From: Caballeronia jiangsuensis
GTDB taxonomy: Bacteria > Pseudomonadota > Gammaproteobacteria > Burkholderiales > Burkholderiaceae
Direction: 5' to 3'
Assembly (NCBI GenBank): GCA_000648925.1
Contig: JFHF01000009.1
Span: forward strand, 1 to 64,000
DNA: 64,000 nt
This document shows, in pieces, positions 55,296 to 63,799 of the stretch; the stretch's first letter is position 1, and each line of letters begins with the position of its first letter. The notes beneath the pieces are model-generated. The model was not told where the DNA came from. It did no database searches and saw only the letters and a program-made list of their open reading frames with translations. A program made the position numbers and the translations under genes.

Positions 55296-56714
55296 ATGCG
55301 CCGCACTCGAAATGCAAAGATCGTCGCTACGCTGGGACCGGCGAGCACCAGCCGCGAGACCATCGAAGCGCTGTACAAGGCGGGCGCGGACGTGTTCCGG
55401 CTGAACTTCAGCCACGGCACGCACGAGGACCATCAACGGCGGCTCGAAGTCATTCGCGCCATCGAGAAGGACGCGGGCCGGCCCATCGGCGTATTGCTCG
55501 ATCTGCAGGGCCCGAAACTGCGGATCGGCACCTTTGCGAATGGTCCGGTCACGCTGGAGAAGGGCGCGTCTTTTCGGCTCGATCTCGACGCGGCGACGCC
55601 CGGCGATCTCACGCGCGTCGCGCTTCCTCACCCTGAAATCTTCGCGGCGCTCGAAGCCCGCACGAACCTCTTGCTCGACGATGGCCGCGTGCAACTGCGC
55701 GTCGAGCGCTGCGGGCCCGACTTCGCGGAAACGACGGTCATCGTCGGCGGGCCGCTTTCCGAGCGCAAGGGCGTCAATGTCCCCGATGTCGTGCTGCCGC
55801 TCTCGGCCATGACGGAGAAGGATCGACGCGATCTCGAATTCGGCATGACGCTCGGCATCGACTGGCTCGCGCTGTCTTTCGTGCAGCGCGTCGAGGACAT
55901 TCGCGACGTGCGAAAGATCGTCGGGGATCGCGTGGGCATCGTCGCGAAGCTGGAGAAGCCCGCCGCGATCGGCAGTCTGGATGCGATCGTCGATGAAGCC
56001 GATGCCGTGATGGTCGCGCGCGGCGATCTCGGCGTCGAGATGCCAGCGGAACAGGTGCCCGCCATTCAGAAGCGCATCGTGCGCGCGTGCCGCAAGGCCG
56101 GCAAGCCGGTGATCGTCGCCACGCAGATGCTCGAATCGATGGTGAGCGCGCCGGTGCCCACGCGCGCCGAAGCATCGGACGTCGCGACCGCCATCTACGA
56201 CGGCGCGGACGCGGTGATGCTGTCGGCGGAGTCGGCGAGCGGCAAGTATCCCGTGGAAGCCGTGCGCACGATGGACCTCATCATCGCGCAGACCGAACGC
56301 GACCCGTACTACCGCGAAGTGATCGCCGCGTCGCACGCCGCGCCGCGCGCGAATACATCGGATGCGATCGGCTACGCGATGCGCCACGTGTCGGGCCTGC
56401 TCGATGCCGCGGCCACCGTCGCGTATACATGCTCCGGTTATTCGGCGCTGCGCATGGCGCGCGAACGGCCGGGCGCGCCGATCGTCGGCATGACGCCGCA
56501 GATCGGCACGGCACGCCGTCTCGCGCTCGTCTGGGGCGTGCATCCGGTCGTGTGCAAGGAAGTGGTCGACGTGCTCGAAGTGAGCGAGCTTGCATGCGAA
56601 ACCGTGCGCGCGGAAGGCTTCGGCACGACAGGCGATACGGTCGTGATTTCAGCGGGCATGCCGTTCGGCACGCCCGGCACGACCAATCTGCTGCGCATCG
56701 CGCAGATCGAATGA
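55296..56714 (+). CDS. pyk: Pyruvate kinase (tartrate operon)
   Basis: A 472-residue pyruvate kinase. N-terminal KIVATLGPAS, active-site FRLNFSHGTHEDH, the signature segment AIVDEADAVMVARGDLGVE, and a C-terminal allosteric domain. It converts phosphoenolpyruvate and ADP to pyruvate and ATP. Its place 14 bases after tartrate dehydrogenase recalls ttuE, the pyruvate kinase of the A. vitis tartrate operon, where glycerate is routed to pyruvate. A glycerate kinase (ttuD) is not in the window. Confidence 0.88.
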   Translation: MRRTRNAKIVATLGPASTSRETIEALYKAGADVFRLNFSHGTHEDHQRRLEVIRAIEKDAGRPIGVLLDLQGPKLRIGTFANGPVTLEKGASFRLDLDAATPGDLTRVALPHPEIFAALEARTNLLLDDGRVQLRVERCGPDFAETTVIVGGPLSERKGVNVPDVVLPLSAMTEKDRRDLEFGMTLGIDWLALSFVQRVEDIRDVRKIVGDRVGIVAKLEKPAAIGSLDAIVDEADAVMVARGDLGVEMPAEQVPAIQKRIVRACRKAGKPVIVATQMLESMVSAPVPTRAEASDVATAIYDGADAVMLSAESASGKYPVEAVRTMDLIIAQTERDPYYREVIAASHAAPRANTSDAIGYAMRHVSGLLDAAATVAYTCSGYSALRMARERPGAPIVGMTPQIGTARRLALVWGVHPVVCKEVVDVLEVSELACETVRAEGFGTTGDTVVISAGMPFGTPGTTNLLRIAQIE

Positions 56715-56795
56715 CCGGATGACGCAAGGCCGAGCGTAGAATCTCCGGCGCGTGGCGGCGAGCCCATTCGTCGCCTGACCGGAGACGGATGGCTC

Positions 56796-57710
56796 ATGGA
56801 AATCAAGTGGATCGAGGATTTCATCGCGCTCGCCCGCTATCAAAGCTTTTCGCGCGCGGCGGAGTTTCGCAACGTCACGCAGTCCGGGTTCAGCAGGCGC
56901 ATCCAGTCGCTCGAACAATGGGTCGGTGCCGATCTCGTCGATCGCAGCGGCTTTCCGCCGACGCTCACACCCGCAGGGCAACTCTTTCGCGACGCGGCCG
57001 AAGACATTCTCGACAAGCTCTTCGATACGCGCGCGATCATCCGCACCGAGCAGCGCATCGCGGGCAAGAGCCTTCAGATCGCGGCGGGCCACACCATCGC
57101 GCTCAACTTCTTGCCCGCGTGGCTGCGAACGCTGGCGAAGCATGTCGGCGAAGTGCGCGCGCGGGTGATTCCGGCGAACGTCCACGATTCGATTCTCATG
57201 CTCGTCAACGGCAATTGCGAACTGATGTTCGCCTATCATCATCCGCAGTTGCCGCTGCATCTCGATCCGCAGAAGTACGAGTACGTGACCGTCGGCGTCG
57301 ATACCTTCATGCCGGTCTGCAAGCCCAATCAAAGGCTCGCGCCGACGCACCGCCTGCCCGGCGCGAAAGATCGTCCGATGCCGTACATCGCGTACACGGA
57401 CACGAGTTACTTCGGACGCTGCTTCGCGTTGTTGATGGCGCAATCGAAAGCATCGCCCGCTTTACGTCTGCATTACGAGTCCGATATGGCCGAAGTCGTG
57501 AAGAAGCTCGTACTCGAAGGCGAGGGCGTGGCGTGGCTGCCGAAGAGCTCGATCGTCGCCGAACTGGATGCCGGCGAACTCGTGGCCGCCGGCCAGTCCG
57601 AATGGCAACTGGCGCTGGAGTTGCGCGTGTATCGCGATCTCGCCAATCGCAGCGAATTGCTCGACACGCTCTGGCGTCATCTTCGCGCGTCGTTCGGACC
57701 CGCCGAGTAG
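56796..57710 (+). CDS. LysR-family regulator of aspartate operon
   Basis: A 304-residue LysR regulator. The N-terminus MEIKWIEDFIALARYQSFSRAAEFRNVTQSGFSRRIQSLE is like that of YjiE/HypT relatives. It precedes, on the same strand, the dicarboxylate carrier, racemase and aspartase genes, with a LysR box between, so it probably activates that operon in response to aspartate or a related amino acid. Confidence 0.84.
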   Translation: MEIKWIEDFIALARYQSFSRAAEFRNVTQSGFSRRIQSLEQWVGADLVDRSGFPPTLTPAGQLFRDAAEDILDKLFDTRAIIRTEQRIAGKSLQIAAGHTIALNFLPAWLRTLAKHVGEVRARVIPANVHDSILMLVNGNCELMFAYHHPQLPLHLDPQKYEYVTVGVDTFMPVCKPNQRLAPTHRLPGAKDRPMPYIAYTDTSYFGRCFALLMAQSKASPALRLHYESDMAEVVKKLVLEGEGVAWLPKSSIVAELDAGELVAAGQSEWQLALELRVYRDLANRSELLDTLWRHLRASFGPAE

Positions 57711-57721
57711 CGTTCTTCGAC

Positions 57722-57742
57722 GCTATGCGAAAATTGCATAGC
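57722..57742. promoter_or_regulatory. LysR box upstream of dicarboxylate carrier
   Basis: Perfect seven-base inverted arms GCTATGC (57722-57728) and GCATAGC (57736-57742) with a seven-base spacer satisfy T-N11-A. A further partial copy (ATATGCA) follows directly. It lies about 160 bases before the dctA-type start. Confidence 0.65.
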
Positions 57743-57898
57743 CATATGCAGCACTAGCATTCACGTTTTTTCTGCCTTCCCTAAGATTCCGTCCTGACAC
57801 AAGAAAGCGCGGCGCTTCGATCTTCGATGCGCCTGCCATTGCCCGAGCGCACGCCGGTCGCGACCGACCGTTCGTGCGTCATCCCAGGACGGAGACAC

Positions 57899-59194
57899 AT
57901 GAAGAATCGCCTCACCCTCTATATCCTCGCCGGCATGGTGCTCGGCGTGGCCGTCGGCTATGTCTGCCATCGCATGGCGGCGGATGCCGAGCAAGCGAAG
58001 GTCATCGCCGGCTACTTTTCCATCGTCACGGATATCTTCCTGCGGCTCGTGAAGATGATCATCGCGCCGCTCGTCTTCGCGACGCTCGTGTCGGGGCTCG
58101 CCGGCATGGAAGGCACGAGCGACGTGCGCAGAATCGGCCTGCGCTCGATCGCGTGGTTCGTGTGCGCATCGCTCTTTTCGCTCGCGCTCGGACTCGTGCT
58201 CGCAAACCTGTTTCAACCGGGCGCGGGCCTGCACATGACCCAGACGAGCGCCGACGTCGCCACCGGCCTCAACACTGCGGGCCTGAATTTCAAGGACTTC
58301 GTGACGCACGCGTTTCCCACGAGCCTGCTCGATGCGATGGCGCGCAACGACATCCTCCAGATTCTCGTGTTCTCCGTGATGTTCGGCATCGTGCTCAGCG
58401 TGATCAAGTCGGACCCGCGCGTAACGCCGCTGATCGCCGGCGTAGAAGGTCTCGTGCCCGCGATGCTCAAGCTGACCGACTACGTGATGCGCCTCGCGCC
58501 CATCGGCGTGTTCGGCGCGCTCGCATCCGCGATCACGGTGCACGGGCTCGATGTCCTCACCACGTACGGCAAGCTCGTCGCGAGCTTCTATGCCGGGCTC
58601 GCGCTCCTGTGGGCCGCGCTGATCCTCGCCGGATACGCGTTTCTCGGCAAGCCGATCTGGGCGTTGCTCAAGGCGATCCGCGAGCCCGCGATGCTGGCCT
58701 TTTCCACCGCGAGCAGCGAGGCCGCGTATCCGCGTCTGACGGAGAAGCTGGAGGAATTCGGCGTCGATAAAAAAGTGGTCGGCTTCACGTTGCCGCTCGG
58801 TTACGCGTTCAATCTCGACGGCTCGATGATGTATCAGGCTTTCGCGGCGATCTTCATCGCGCAGGCATTCGGCATCGACATGCCGATCGGCACGCAGATC
58901 GTGATGCTGCTCGTGCTCATGCTGAGCAGCAAGGGCATGGCCGGCGTCGCGCGCGGCTCGGTGGTGGTCGTCGCCGCCGTGGCCCCGATGTTTCATCTGC
59001 CGCCCTCGGGCGTCGTGCTGGTGCTCGCGATCGACCAGATTCTCGACATGGGGCGCACGGCGACCAACGTGATCGGCAACAGCATCGCGACGGCGGCCAT
59101 CGCGAAGTGGGAAGGCAAACGCGTTGCACGGCAGGAACGCCGCGCGGCGATGAGCACGCCTTCGTTCGGCCAACTCGAAGGCGACACGAAATGA
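57899..59194 (+). CDS. Dicarboxylate/amino acid:cation symporter
   Basis: A 431-residue DctA/GltP-family carrier (DAACS). Eight to ten membrane segments and two re-entrant loops; the signatures SSEAAYPRLTEKLEEFGV (serine-rich loop), GYAFNLDGSMMYQA, SSKGMAGVARGS and MGRTATNVIGN are all present. It probably imports L- or D-aspartate, glutamate or C4 acids. ATG at 57899 follows GGAG; the open frame upstream lacks a ribosome site. Its stop overlaps the racemase start in ATGA. Confidence 0.87.
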   Translation: MKNRLTLYILAGMVLGVAVGYVCHRMAADAEQAKVIAGYFSIVTDIFLRLVKMIIAPLVFATLVSGLAGMEGTSDVRRIGLRSIAWFVCASLFSLALGLVLANLFQPGAGLHMTQTSADVATGLNTAGLNFKDFVTHAFPTSLLDAMARNDILQILVFSVMFGIVLSVIKSDPRVTPLIAGVEGLVPAMLKLTDYVMRLAPIGVFGALASAITVHGLDVLTTYGKLVASFYAGLALLWAALILAGYAFLGKPIWALLKAIREPAMLAFSTASSEAAYPRLTEKLEEFGVDKKVVGFTLPLGYAFNLDGSMMYQAFAAIFIAQAFGIDMPIGTQIVMLLVLMLSSKGMAGVARGSVVVVAAVAPMFHLPPSGVVLVLAIDQILDMGRTATNVIGNSIATAAIAKWEGKRVARQERRAAMSTPSFGQLEGDTK

Positions 59195-60648
59195 ATGGCA
59201 AGGACACGGCGCCCGCTCGCAAGTTCGGCGTGGTCGGCGGGCTCGGTCCGCTCGCGAGCGCGGACGTCTTCTTCAAGCTGATCAAGTCGACGCCCGCCAC
59301 GCGCGACGCCGAGCACTTCGACGCGATCTTCGAGCAGCAGCCGTTTCGCAGCGCGGACGCGGACAGCGAGACGCTGACGCAGCGCAAGCTCTATATCTTC
59401 GATCTGATCGCGAGCTTCGAAAAGCGCGGCGTCACGACGGTCGTGCTGCCGTGCTTTCTGAGCCACACATTCATCGACGAACTGAAGGCCAACTCGCCGC
59501 TGCAGATCGTCGACATGATCGAAGCCGTGCGCAGTCATGTGCGCAGAAAGTTTCCGGCGGTTCGGCGTGTCGGCGTGCTCGCGTCCGCTCATACGCGGCG
59601 CAAGCAGTTGTTCGAGAAGTATTTCGCGGCGCCCGAGTTCGAAGTGATTCATCCGCGCGCGAGCGAAGGCGTCGATCTTGTCACCGAAGCCATCTACGGC
59701 ACGGACGGCGTGAAGAGCGGCAACCTTCGCGGCCGTCCGGTCGAGTTGCTGCGCGAAGCTTGCGACGATCTCATCGCGCAGGGCGTCAACGTCATCGTGC
59801 CGGGGCTCACGGAGATCGCGCTCGTCGCCGAGGAGCTGGGCGCATTGCGCGTGCCGCTCGTCGATTCGAATCTCGCTTACGCGCAGTATGTCGTGTCGGG
59901 CCAGTACCATTCGCCCGAGACGATCTTCAAGGTGGGCGTAGTGGGCGGCGTCGGGCCGGCGGCCACCGTCGATTTCATTCACAAGATCGTGCGCGCGACA
60001 CCCGCGACGCGCGATCAGGACCATATCAAGCTGCTCGTCGAACAGAACCCGCAGATTCCGGACCGCACGGAGAATCTGATCGGCGATGGACCCGATCCGA
60101 CCATCTCGCTCTATGCGACCTGCAAGAAGCTGGAGACGGGCGGCGCCGATCTCATCGCGATTCCGTGCAACACGGCACATGCGTTCGTCGAGCGCATTCA
60201 GCCTTATCTCGGCATACCCATCGTGAACATGCTGACGACAACCGTGCGCCATCTGCGTGAAGCGTTTCCGTCGGTGCGTTCCGTGGGCGTGCTCGCGACA
60301 TCCGGCACGATCGCGAGCGGCGTCTACGAGAAGGCGCTCGAATCGCAAGGGTTGCGGCAGGTCGTGCCCGAACCTGCATTGCAGGCGCGCGTGATGGAAG
60401 CGATCTACGGCAAGGAAGGCGTGAAAGCCGGTTTCACGACCGGGCGATGCCAAGAGGACATCGCCGCCGCCATCGACGGGCTGATTGCCGCGGGCGTCGA
60501 GGTCGTCATCCTCGGCTGCACGGAATTGCCGCTTCTGTTGCGCGAGGCGCACGTGATCGGCACGAACGGCGCGCGCGTGAGCATCATCGATCCGACCGAT
60601 GTGCTCGCGAAGGAATGCGTCGCCCACGCGATGAAGCCGCCGCAGTAA
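59191..60648 (+). CDS. Tandem two-domain Asp/Glu racemase-family protein
   Basis: A 485-residue fusion of two aspartate/glutamate racemase domains (about 11-240 and 246-480), twice the normal length. The C-terminal half keeps both catalytic cysteines, Cys 326 (IPCNTAH) and Cys 443 (GCTELPL). The N-terminal half keeps Cys 88 (LPCFLSHTF), but the second is replaced by Leu 206 (GLTEIAL), so it is likely inactive or one-base. Between a dicarboxylate carrier and aspartase, the activity should interconvert D- and L-aspartate so that D-aspartate can be used. Confidence 0.83.
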   Translation: MNGKDTAPARKFGVVGGLGPLASADVFFKLIKSTPATRDAEHFDAIFEQQPFRSADADSETLTQRKLYIFDLIASFEKRGVTTVVLPCFLSHTFIDELKANSPLQIVDMIEAVRSHVRRKFPAVRRVGVLASAHTRRKQLFEKYFAAPEFEVIHPRASEGVDLVTEAIYGTDGVKSGNLRGRPVELLREACDDLIAQGVNVIVPGLTEIALVAEELGALRVPLVDSNLAYAQYVVSGQYHSPETIFKVGVVGGVGPAATVDFIHKIVRATPATRDQDHIKLLVEQNPQIPDRTENLIGDGPDPTISLYATCKKLETGGADLIAIPCNTAHAFVERIQPYLGIPIVNMLTTTVRHLREAFPSVRSVGVLATSGTIASGVYEKALESQGLRQVVPEPALQARVMEAIYGKEGVKAGFTTGRCQEDIAAAIDGLIAAGVEVVILGCTELPLLLREAHVIGTNGARVSIIDPTDVLAKECVAHAMKPPQ

Positions 60649-60744
60649 CCCGAACCGCATCAACTCATCCACGCGACGAACCCGCACACGACGTGTGCCG
60701 GATGACTTCGTTCGCCCGTCATATTAGAACCTGAAGAGGAACAC

Positions 60745-62163
60745 ATGCTCGCACCTACCGAACGCATCGAACACGACCTTCTCGGCGATCTCGCCGTGCC
60801 CGCCACCGCGTACTACGGCGTGCACACGCTGCGCGCGCTGGAGAACTTTCCCATCACCGGCATTCCGATCTCCGCTTACCCGAATCTCGTCAACGCACTG
60901 GCGAGCGTCAAGGAAGCGGCGGCGCTCGCGAACCACGGCCTCGGCCTGCTGAACGAAGTGAAGACGCAGGCTATCGTGCAGGCATGCAGGCAAGTGCGCT
61001 CGGGCACGGCGCACGAGCACTTTGTTGTCGATGTGATTCAGGGCGGCGCGGGCACATCGACCAACATGAACGCGAACGAAGTCATCGCCAATCTCGCGCT
61101 CGAACATCTCGGGCATCAGCGCGGAGAATACGGCGTGCTGCATCCGAACGAAGACGTGAATCTCGGCCAGAGCACCAACGATGTCTATCCGACCGCGCTG
61201 AAGATCGCCACGTACGCGGGCATCATGCAATTGATCGACGCGATGGGCGTGCTGCGCGCGTCGTTCGAACGCAAGGCGCTGGAGTTCGGCAACGATCTGA
61301 AGATGGGCCGCACGCAGCTCCAGGACGCCGTACCGATGACGCTCGGTCAGGAATTCAGCACCTTCGCGGTGATGCTCGGCGAGGATGAAGAACGCCTCAG
61401 GGAAGCGGCCCGGCTGATCTGCGAGATCAACCTCGGCGCGACGGCGATCGGCACGGGCATCAACACGCATCCGGAATACGCGCAACTGGCGTGCAGGCAT
61501 CTGAGCGAGGTGACCGGCATCGCGCTCACGACATCGCCGAATCTCGTCGAGGCAACGCAGGATGTCGGCGCGTTCGTGCAGCTTTCCGGCGTGCTGAAGC
61601 GCGTCGCGGTCAAGCTCTCGAAGACCTGCAACGATCTCCGGCTGCTCTCCAGCGGGCCGCGCGCGGGCCTCGGCGAAATCAACCTGCCGCCGGTGCAGGC
61701 CGGTTCGAGCATCATGCCGGGCAAGGTGAATCCGGTGATTCCGGAGGTCGTCAATCAGATTGCGTTCGAGGTCATCGGCAACGACGTGACCGTGACCTTC
61801 GCCGCCGAGGCAGGCCAGCTTCAGATCAACGCGTTCGAACCGATCATCGCGCATAGCCTGTTCAAGAGCGTCGCTCATTTGCGCGCGGGGTGCCTTACGC
61901 TCGCGTCGAAATGTGTCGATGGCATCACCGCGAATCGCGAGCGCCTGCGCATGATCGTCGAAAGCTCGATTGGCATCGTCACGGCGCTCAATCCGTATAT
62001 CGGTTACACGCACTCGACGGAAGTCGCGAAGGAAGCGCTCGCGTCGGGCAAGAGCGTCGCGCAGATCGTCATCGAAAAGGGGCTCCTGAGCCAGTTGCAG
62101 CTCGACGAAATCCTGCAACCGGCGATGCTGACGCAGCCGAGACACACGGCATCGGCGACATGA
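60745..62163 (+). CDS. aspA: Aspartate ammonia-lyase
   Basis: A 472-residue fumarase/aspartase-family lyase. The substrate-binding stretch GGAGTSTNMNANEV, NEDVNLGQSTNDVYPTA and the catalytic loop GSSIMPGKVNPV are characteristic of aspartase. It deaminates L-aspartate to fumarate and ammonia. The last step of the operon: imported D- or L-aspartate is racemised and then fed to the citric acid cycle. GAGGAAC precedes the ATG. Confidence 0.87.
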   Translation: MLAPTERIEHDLLGDLAVPATAYYGVHTLRALENFPITGIPISAYPNLVNALASVKEAAALANHGLGLLNEVKTQAIVQACRQVRSGTAHEHFVVDVIQGGAGTSTNMNANEVIANLALEHLGHQRGEYGVLHPNEDVNLGQSTNDVYPTALKIATYAGIMQLIDAMGVLRASFERKALEFGNDLKMGRTQLQDAVPMTLGQEFSTFAVMLGEDEERLREAARLICEINLGATAIGTGINTHPEYAQLACRHLSEVTGIALTTSPNLVEATQDVGAFVQLSGVLKRVAVKLSKTCNDLRLLSSGPRAGLGEINLPPVQAGSSIMPGKVNPVIPEVVNQIAFEVIGNDVTVTFAAEAGQLQINAFEPIIAHSLFKSVAHLRAGCLTLASKCVDGITANRERLRMIVESSIGIVTALNPYIGYTHSTEVAKEALASGKSVAQIVIEKGLLSQLQLDEILQPAMLTQPRHTASAT

Positions 62164-62234
62164 AAGGCCGTGCCGCGAAGCGCCAGCCGGAGTAGACTAT
62201 TTTTGCGGTGTGCTAGCCGCGAAAGGAGGTTGCG

Positions 62235-62399
62235 ATGAGATTCGCCGAAATGTTCAAGCGCCCGAAACGCGGCGCCACGGCTGCTCATGCCGGTGACACG
62301 GAGCCTCACCACGAGGAACACGCGAAGTCGGTGCAGAAGCAGGCGCGCAAGCTGTGGGACACGATCGGACGCAATCGCCACAAGAGCGCGAAGTGGTAG
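62235..62399 (+). CDS. Small basic protein, 54 residues
   Basis: A short gene with a perfect AAAGGAGGT ribosome site five bases before its ATG. It encodes MRFAEMFKRPKRG, an Ala/His/Glu-rich middle, and KLWDTIGRNRHKSAKW at the end, so it is strongly basic at both ends and soluble. It lies between aspA and a terminator. No family recognised; it could bind nucleic acid or a membrane surface. Too short for most default callers, so it is easily missed. Confidence 0.65.
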   Translation: MRFAEMFKRPKRGATAAHAGDTEPHHEEHAKSVQKQARKLWDTIGRNRHKSAKW

Positions 62400-62407
62400 C
62401 AGCAAGG

Positions 62408-62436
62408 CGGGCCCGGGAACGAAAGTCCCGGGCCCG
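62408..62436. terminator. Strong GC hairpin between convergent genes
   Basis: Perfect 11-base arms 62408-62418 and 62426-62436 with a 7-base loop. It lies nine bases after the small basic gene and eight bases from the DUF2235 stop on the other strand, so it could end both transcripts. A weak T-containing stretch (aatcgtttc) follows on the plus strand. Confidence 0.65.
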
Positions 62437-62443
62437 AATCGTT

Positions 62444-63643
62444 TCAGGACGTGACCCAGTTGGTGTGCGTGGTGAAGGCCGGGCCGAGAACGGTCGGCAA
62501 ATACGGATTGGGAACGGGCACCGGCCTTCCGTCCACGGTCACGAGACCGAGGCGCTGAGCGACTGAAACATGCGCGCCGATATCCTGCGGAAAGGCGAAC
62601 GGCCCGCGCGGGCCGGACGGGCGCAGCGAGAAGGGCGGTTCCTTCCACGGCGAATGCGCCGCGCCGAGAAAATCCGGCTGCAAGGTCCACGGCTGCGCCT
62701 TGAGACGCACACCGATGGCCGGATCGGCAAGACGGTTCAGCATCCATTCGCAGGCGATATCCGAGAGGCCCGATTCATCGTTCGAATAGCCGCCGCCGAC
62801 ATCGGCATGAGCGCCAGCGAACAGCACCTGCGTGACGCCCGCGCGGCTGTCCCAGAGCGTCGGCGTGAAATCGCCGCGCTGCTCGTCGAGACTGATCGCG
62901 TGAACGCCGAATTTCACCTTCGGGTTGAGCGCGGTGTCGGCGAAACGGAACAGATCGACCGTCGAGTCCTCGCTGTCGAGATAGAGCGGAATGCCGAGCG
63001 CGCCGACCGTATCCCATACGCCGATAGCCCGGATTTCATCGACAGCAAACGTGTCTCCGGGCTGCAACCTCGTGAACGCGAGCGACGGCTCGAAATTGAC
63101 GATCTTCTCCAGCAGGCCTTTCAAGCCGCCGCCGCTCGCGCTTGCCGGCGGCCTCGACTCGCGATACTTGCGCCACGCGAGAATGCCCATGCGATACGCG
63201 AGCGCCTTGTCGTTGCTGTCGTATTTGCTGGTGTCGAGCAGGCCGACGTTCGCGATCATTCCGCCGAGCGCACGCGCCGTGTACGCGCCGCGGCTGAAGC
63301 CCATCAGAACGATGTGATCGCCCGGCTTGTAGTTGCGCGATATGAAGGTATAGCCGCGCACGATGCGCGCGATGATGCCGTCGCCGAATGCGCCGCCCAC
63401 CAGCTTCCTGATGACGTTGCGCGAATCGCCCACACCATGCAGATACTTGGCGACCTGTCCGTCGGGTCCGGGCTCCGCGATCTCCTGCTCGGAGGCGAGG
63501 AGCGTCGAGGCGGGGTCCGGCTCGCCGGATAACAGAAGGAACGCCTTCAGTACGTTGGTGGTGTCCGGAATGCCGTCGTTGTCGTGGTCGGTGTTCGGAC
63601 CGTTCCATGTTCCGTCCGCGCAGAAAACGATGTTCTTGCCCAT
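62444..63643 (-). CDS. DUF2235 alpha/beta hydrolase
   Basis: A 399-residue protein with the DUF2235 fold: N-terminal IVFCADGTWN, a GFSRGAYTAR nucleophile elbow (Ser 117), and IGVWDTVGALG with a later GAHADVGGGY that supplies the His. DUF2235 includes Tle1-type phospholipases delivered by type VI secretion. No VgrG, PAAR or immunity gene is next to it, so an effector role is unproven. No signal peptide. The ATG at 63643 follows GGAAGGGG; the frame upstream begins with GTG at 63709. Confidence 0.8.
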   Translation of the reverse strand: MGKNIVFCADGTWNGPNTDHDNDGIPDTTNVLKAFLLLSGEPDPASTLLASEQEIAEPGPDGQVAKYLHGVGDSRNVIRKLVGGAFGDGIIARIVRGYTFISRNYKPGDHIVLMGFSRGAYTARALGGMIANVGLLDTSKYDSNDKALAYRMGILAWRKYRESRPPASASGGGLKGLLEKIVNFEPSLAFTRLQPGDTFAVDEIRAIGVWDTVGALGIPLYLDSEDSTVDLFRFADTALNPKVKFGVHAISLDEQRGDFTPTLWDSRAGVTQVLFAGAHADVGGGYSNDESGLSDIACEWMLNRLADPAIGVRLKAQPWTLQPDFLGAAHSPWKEPPFSLRPSGPRGPFAFPQDIGAHVSVAQRLGLVTVDGRPVPVPNPYLPTVLGPAFTTHTNWVTS

Positions 63644-63799
63644 GATGCACCCCTTCCGTCGTGACGCCGCAAGTGCTCGCTCAGTATGTCTTAGTTTCTT
63701 GCGGGGCACTCGGCAAGGCGCGCGTCTTATGCGGACGACGCTTTGGCTGAAAGTGCCTATTCGTCGAGGGCGCTTCGTTGCATCGCATCAAACCGCGCT

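Noticed and set aside
54456..56714. 752-residue frame suggesting a fusion to pyruvate kinase
   Set aside because: The part before 55296 is an off-frame reading of tartrate dehydrogenase; pyruvate kinase has its own ribosome site.
62444..63643. Type VI secretion effector label for the DUF2235 protein
   Set aside because: No VgrG, PAAR, adaptor or immunity gene is visible; only the fold is supported.
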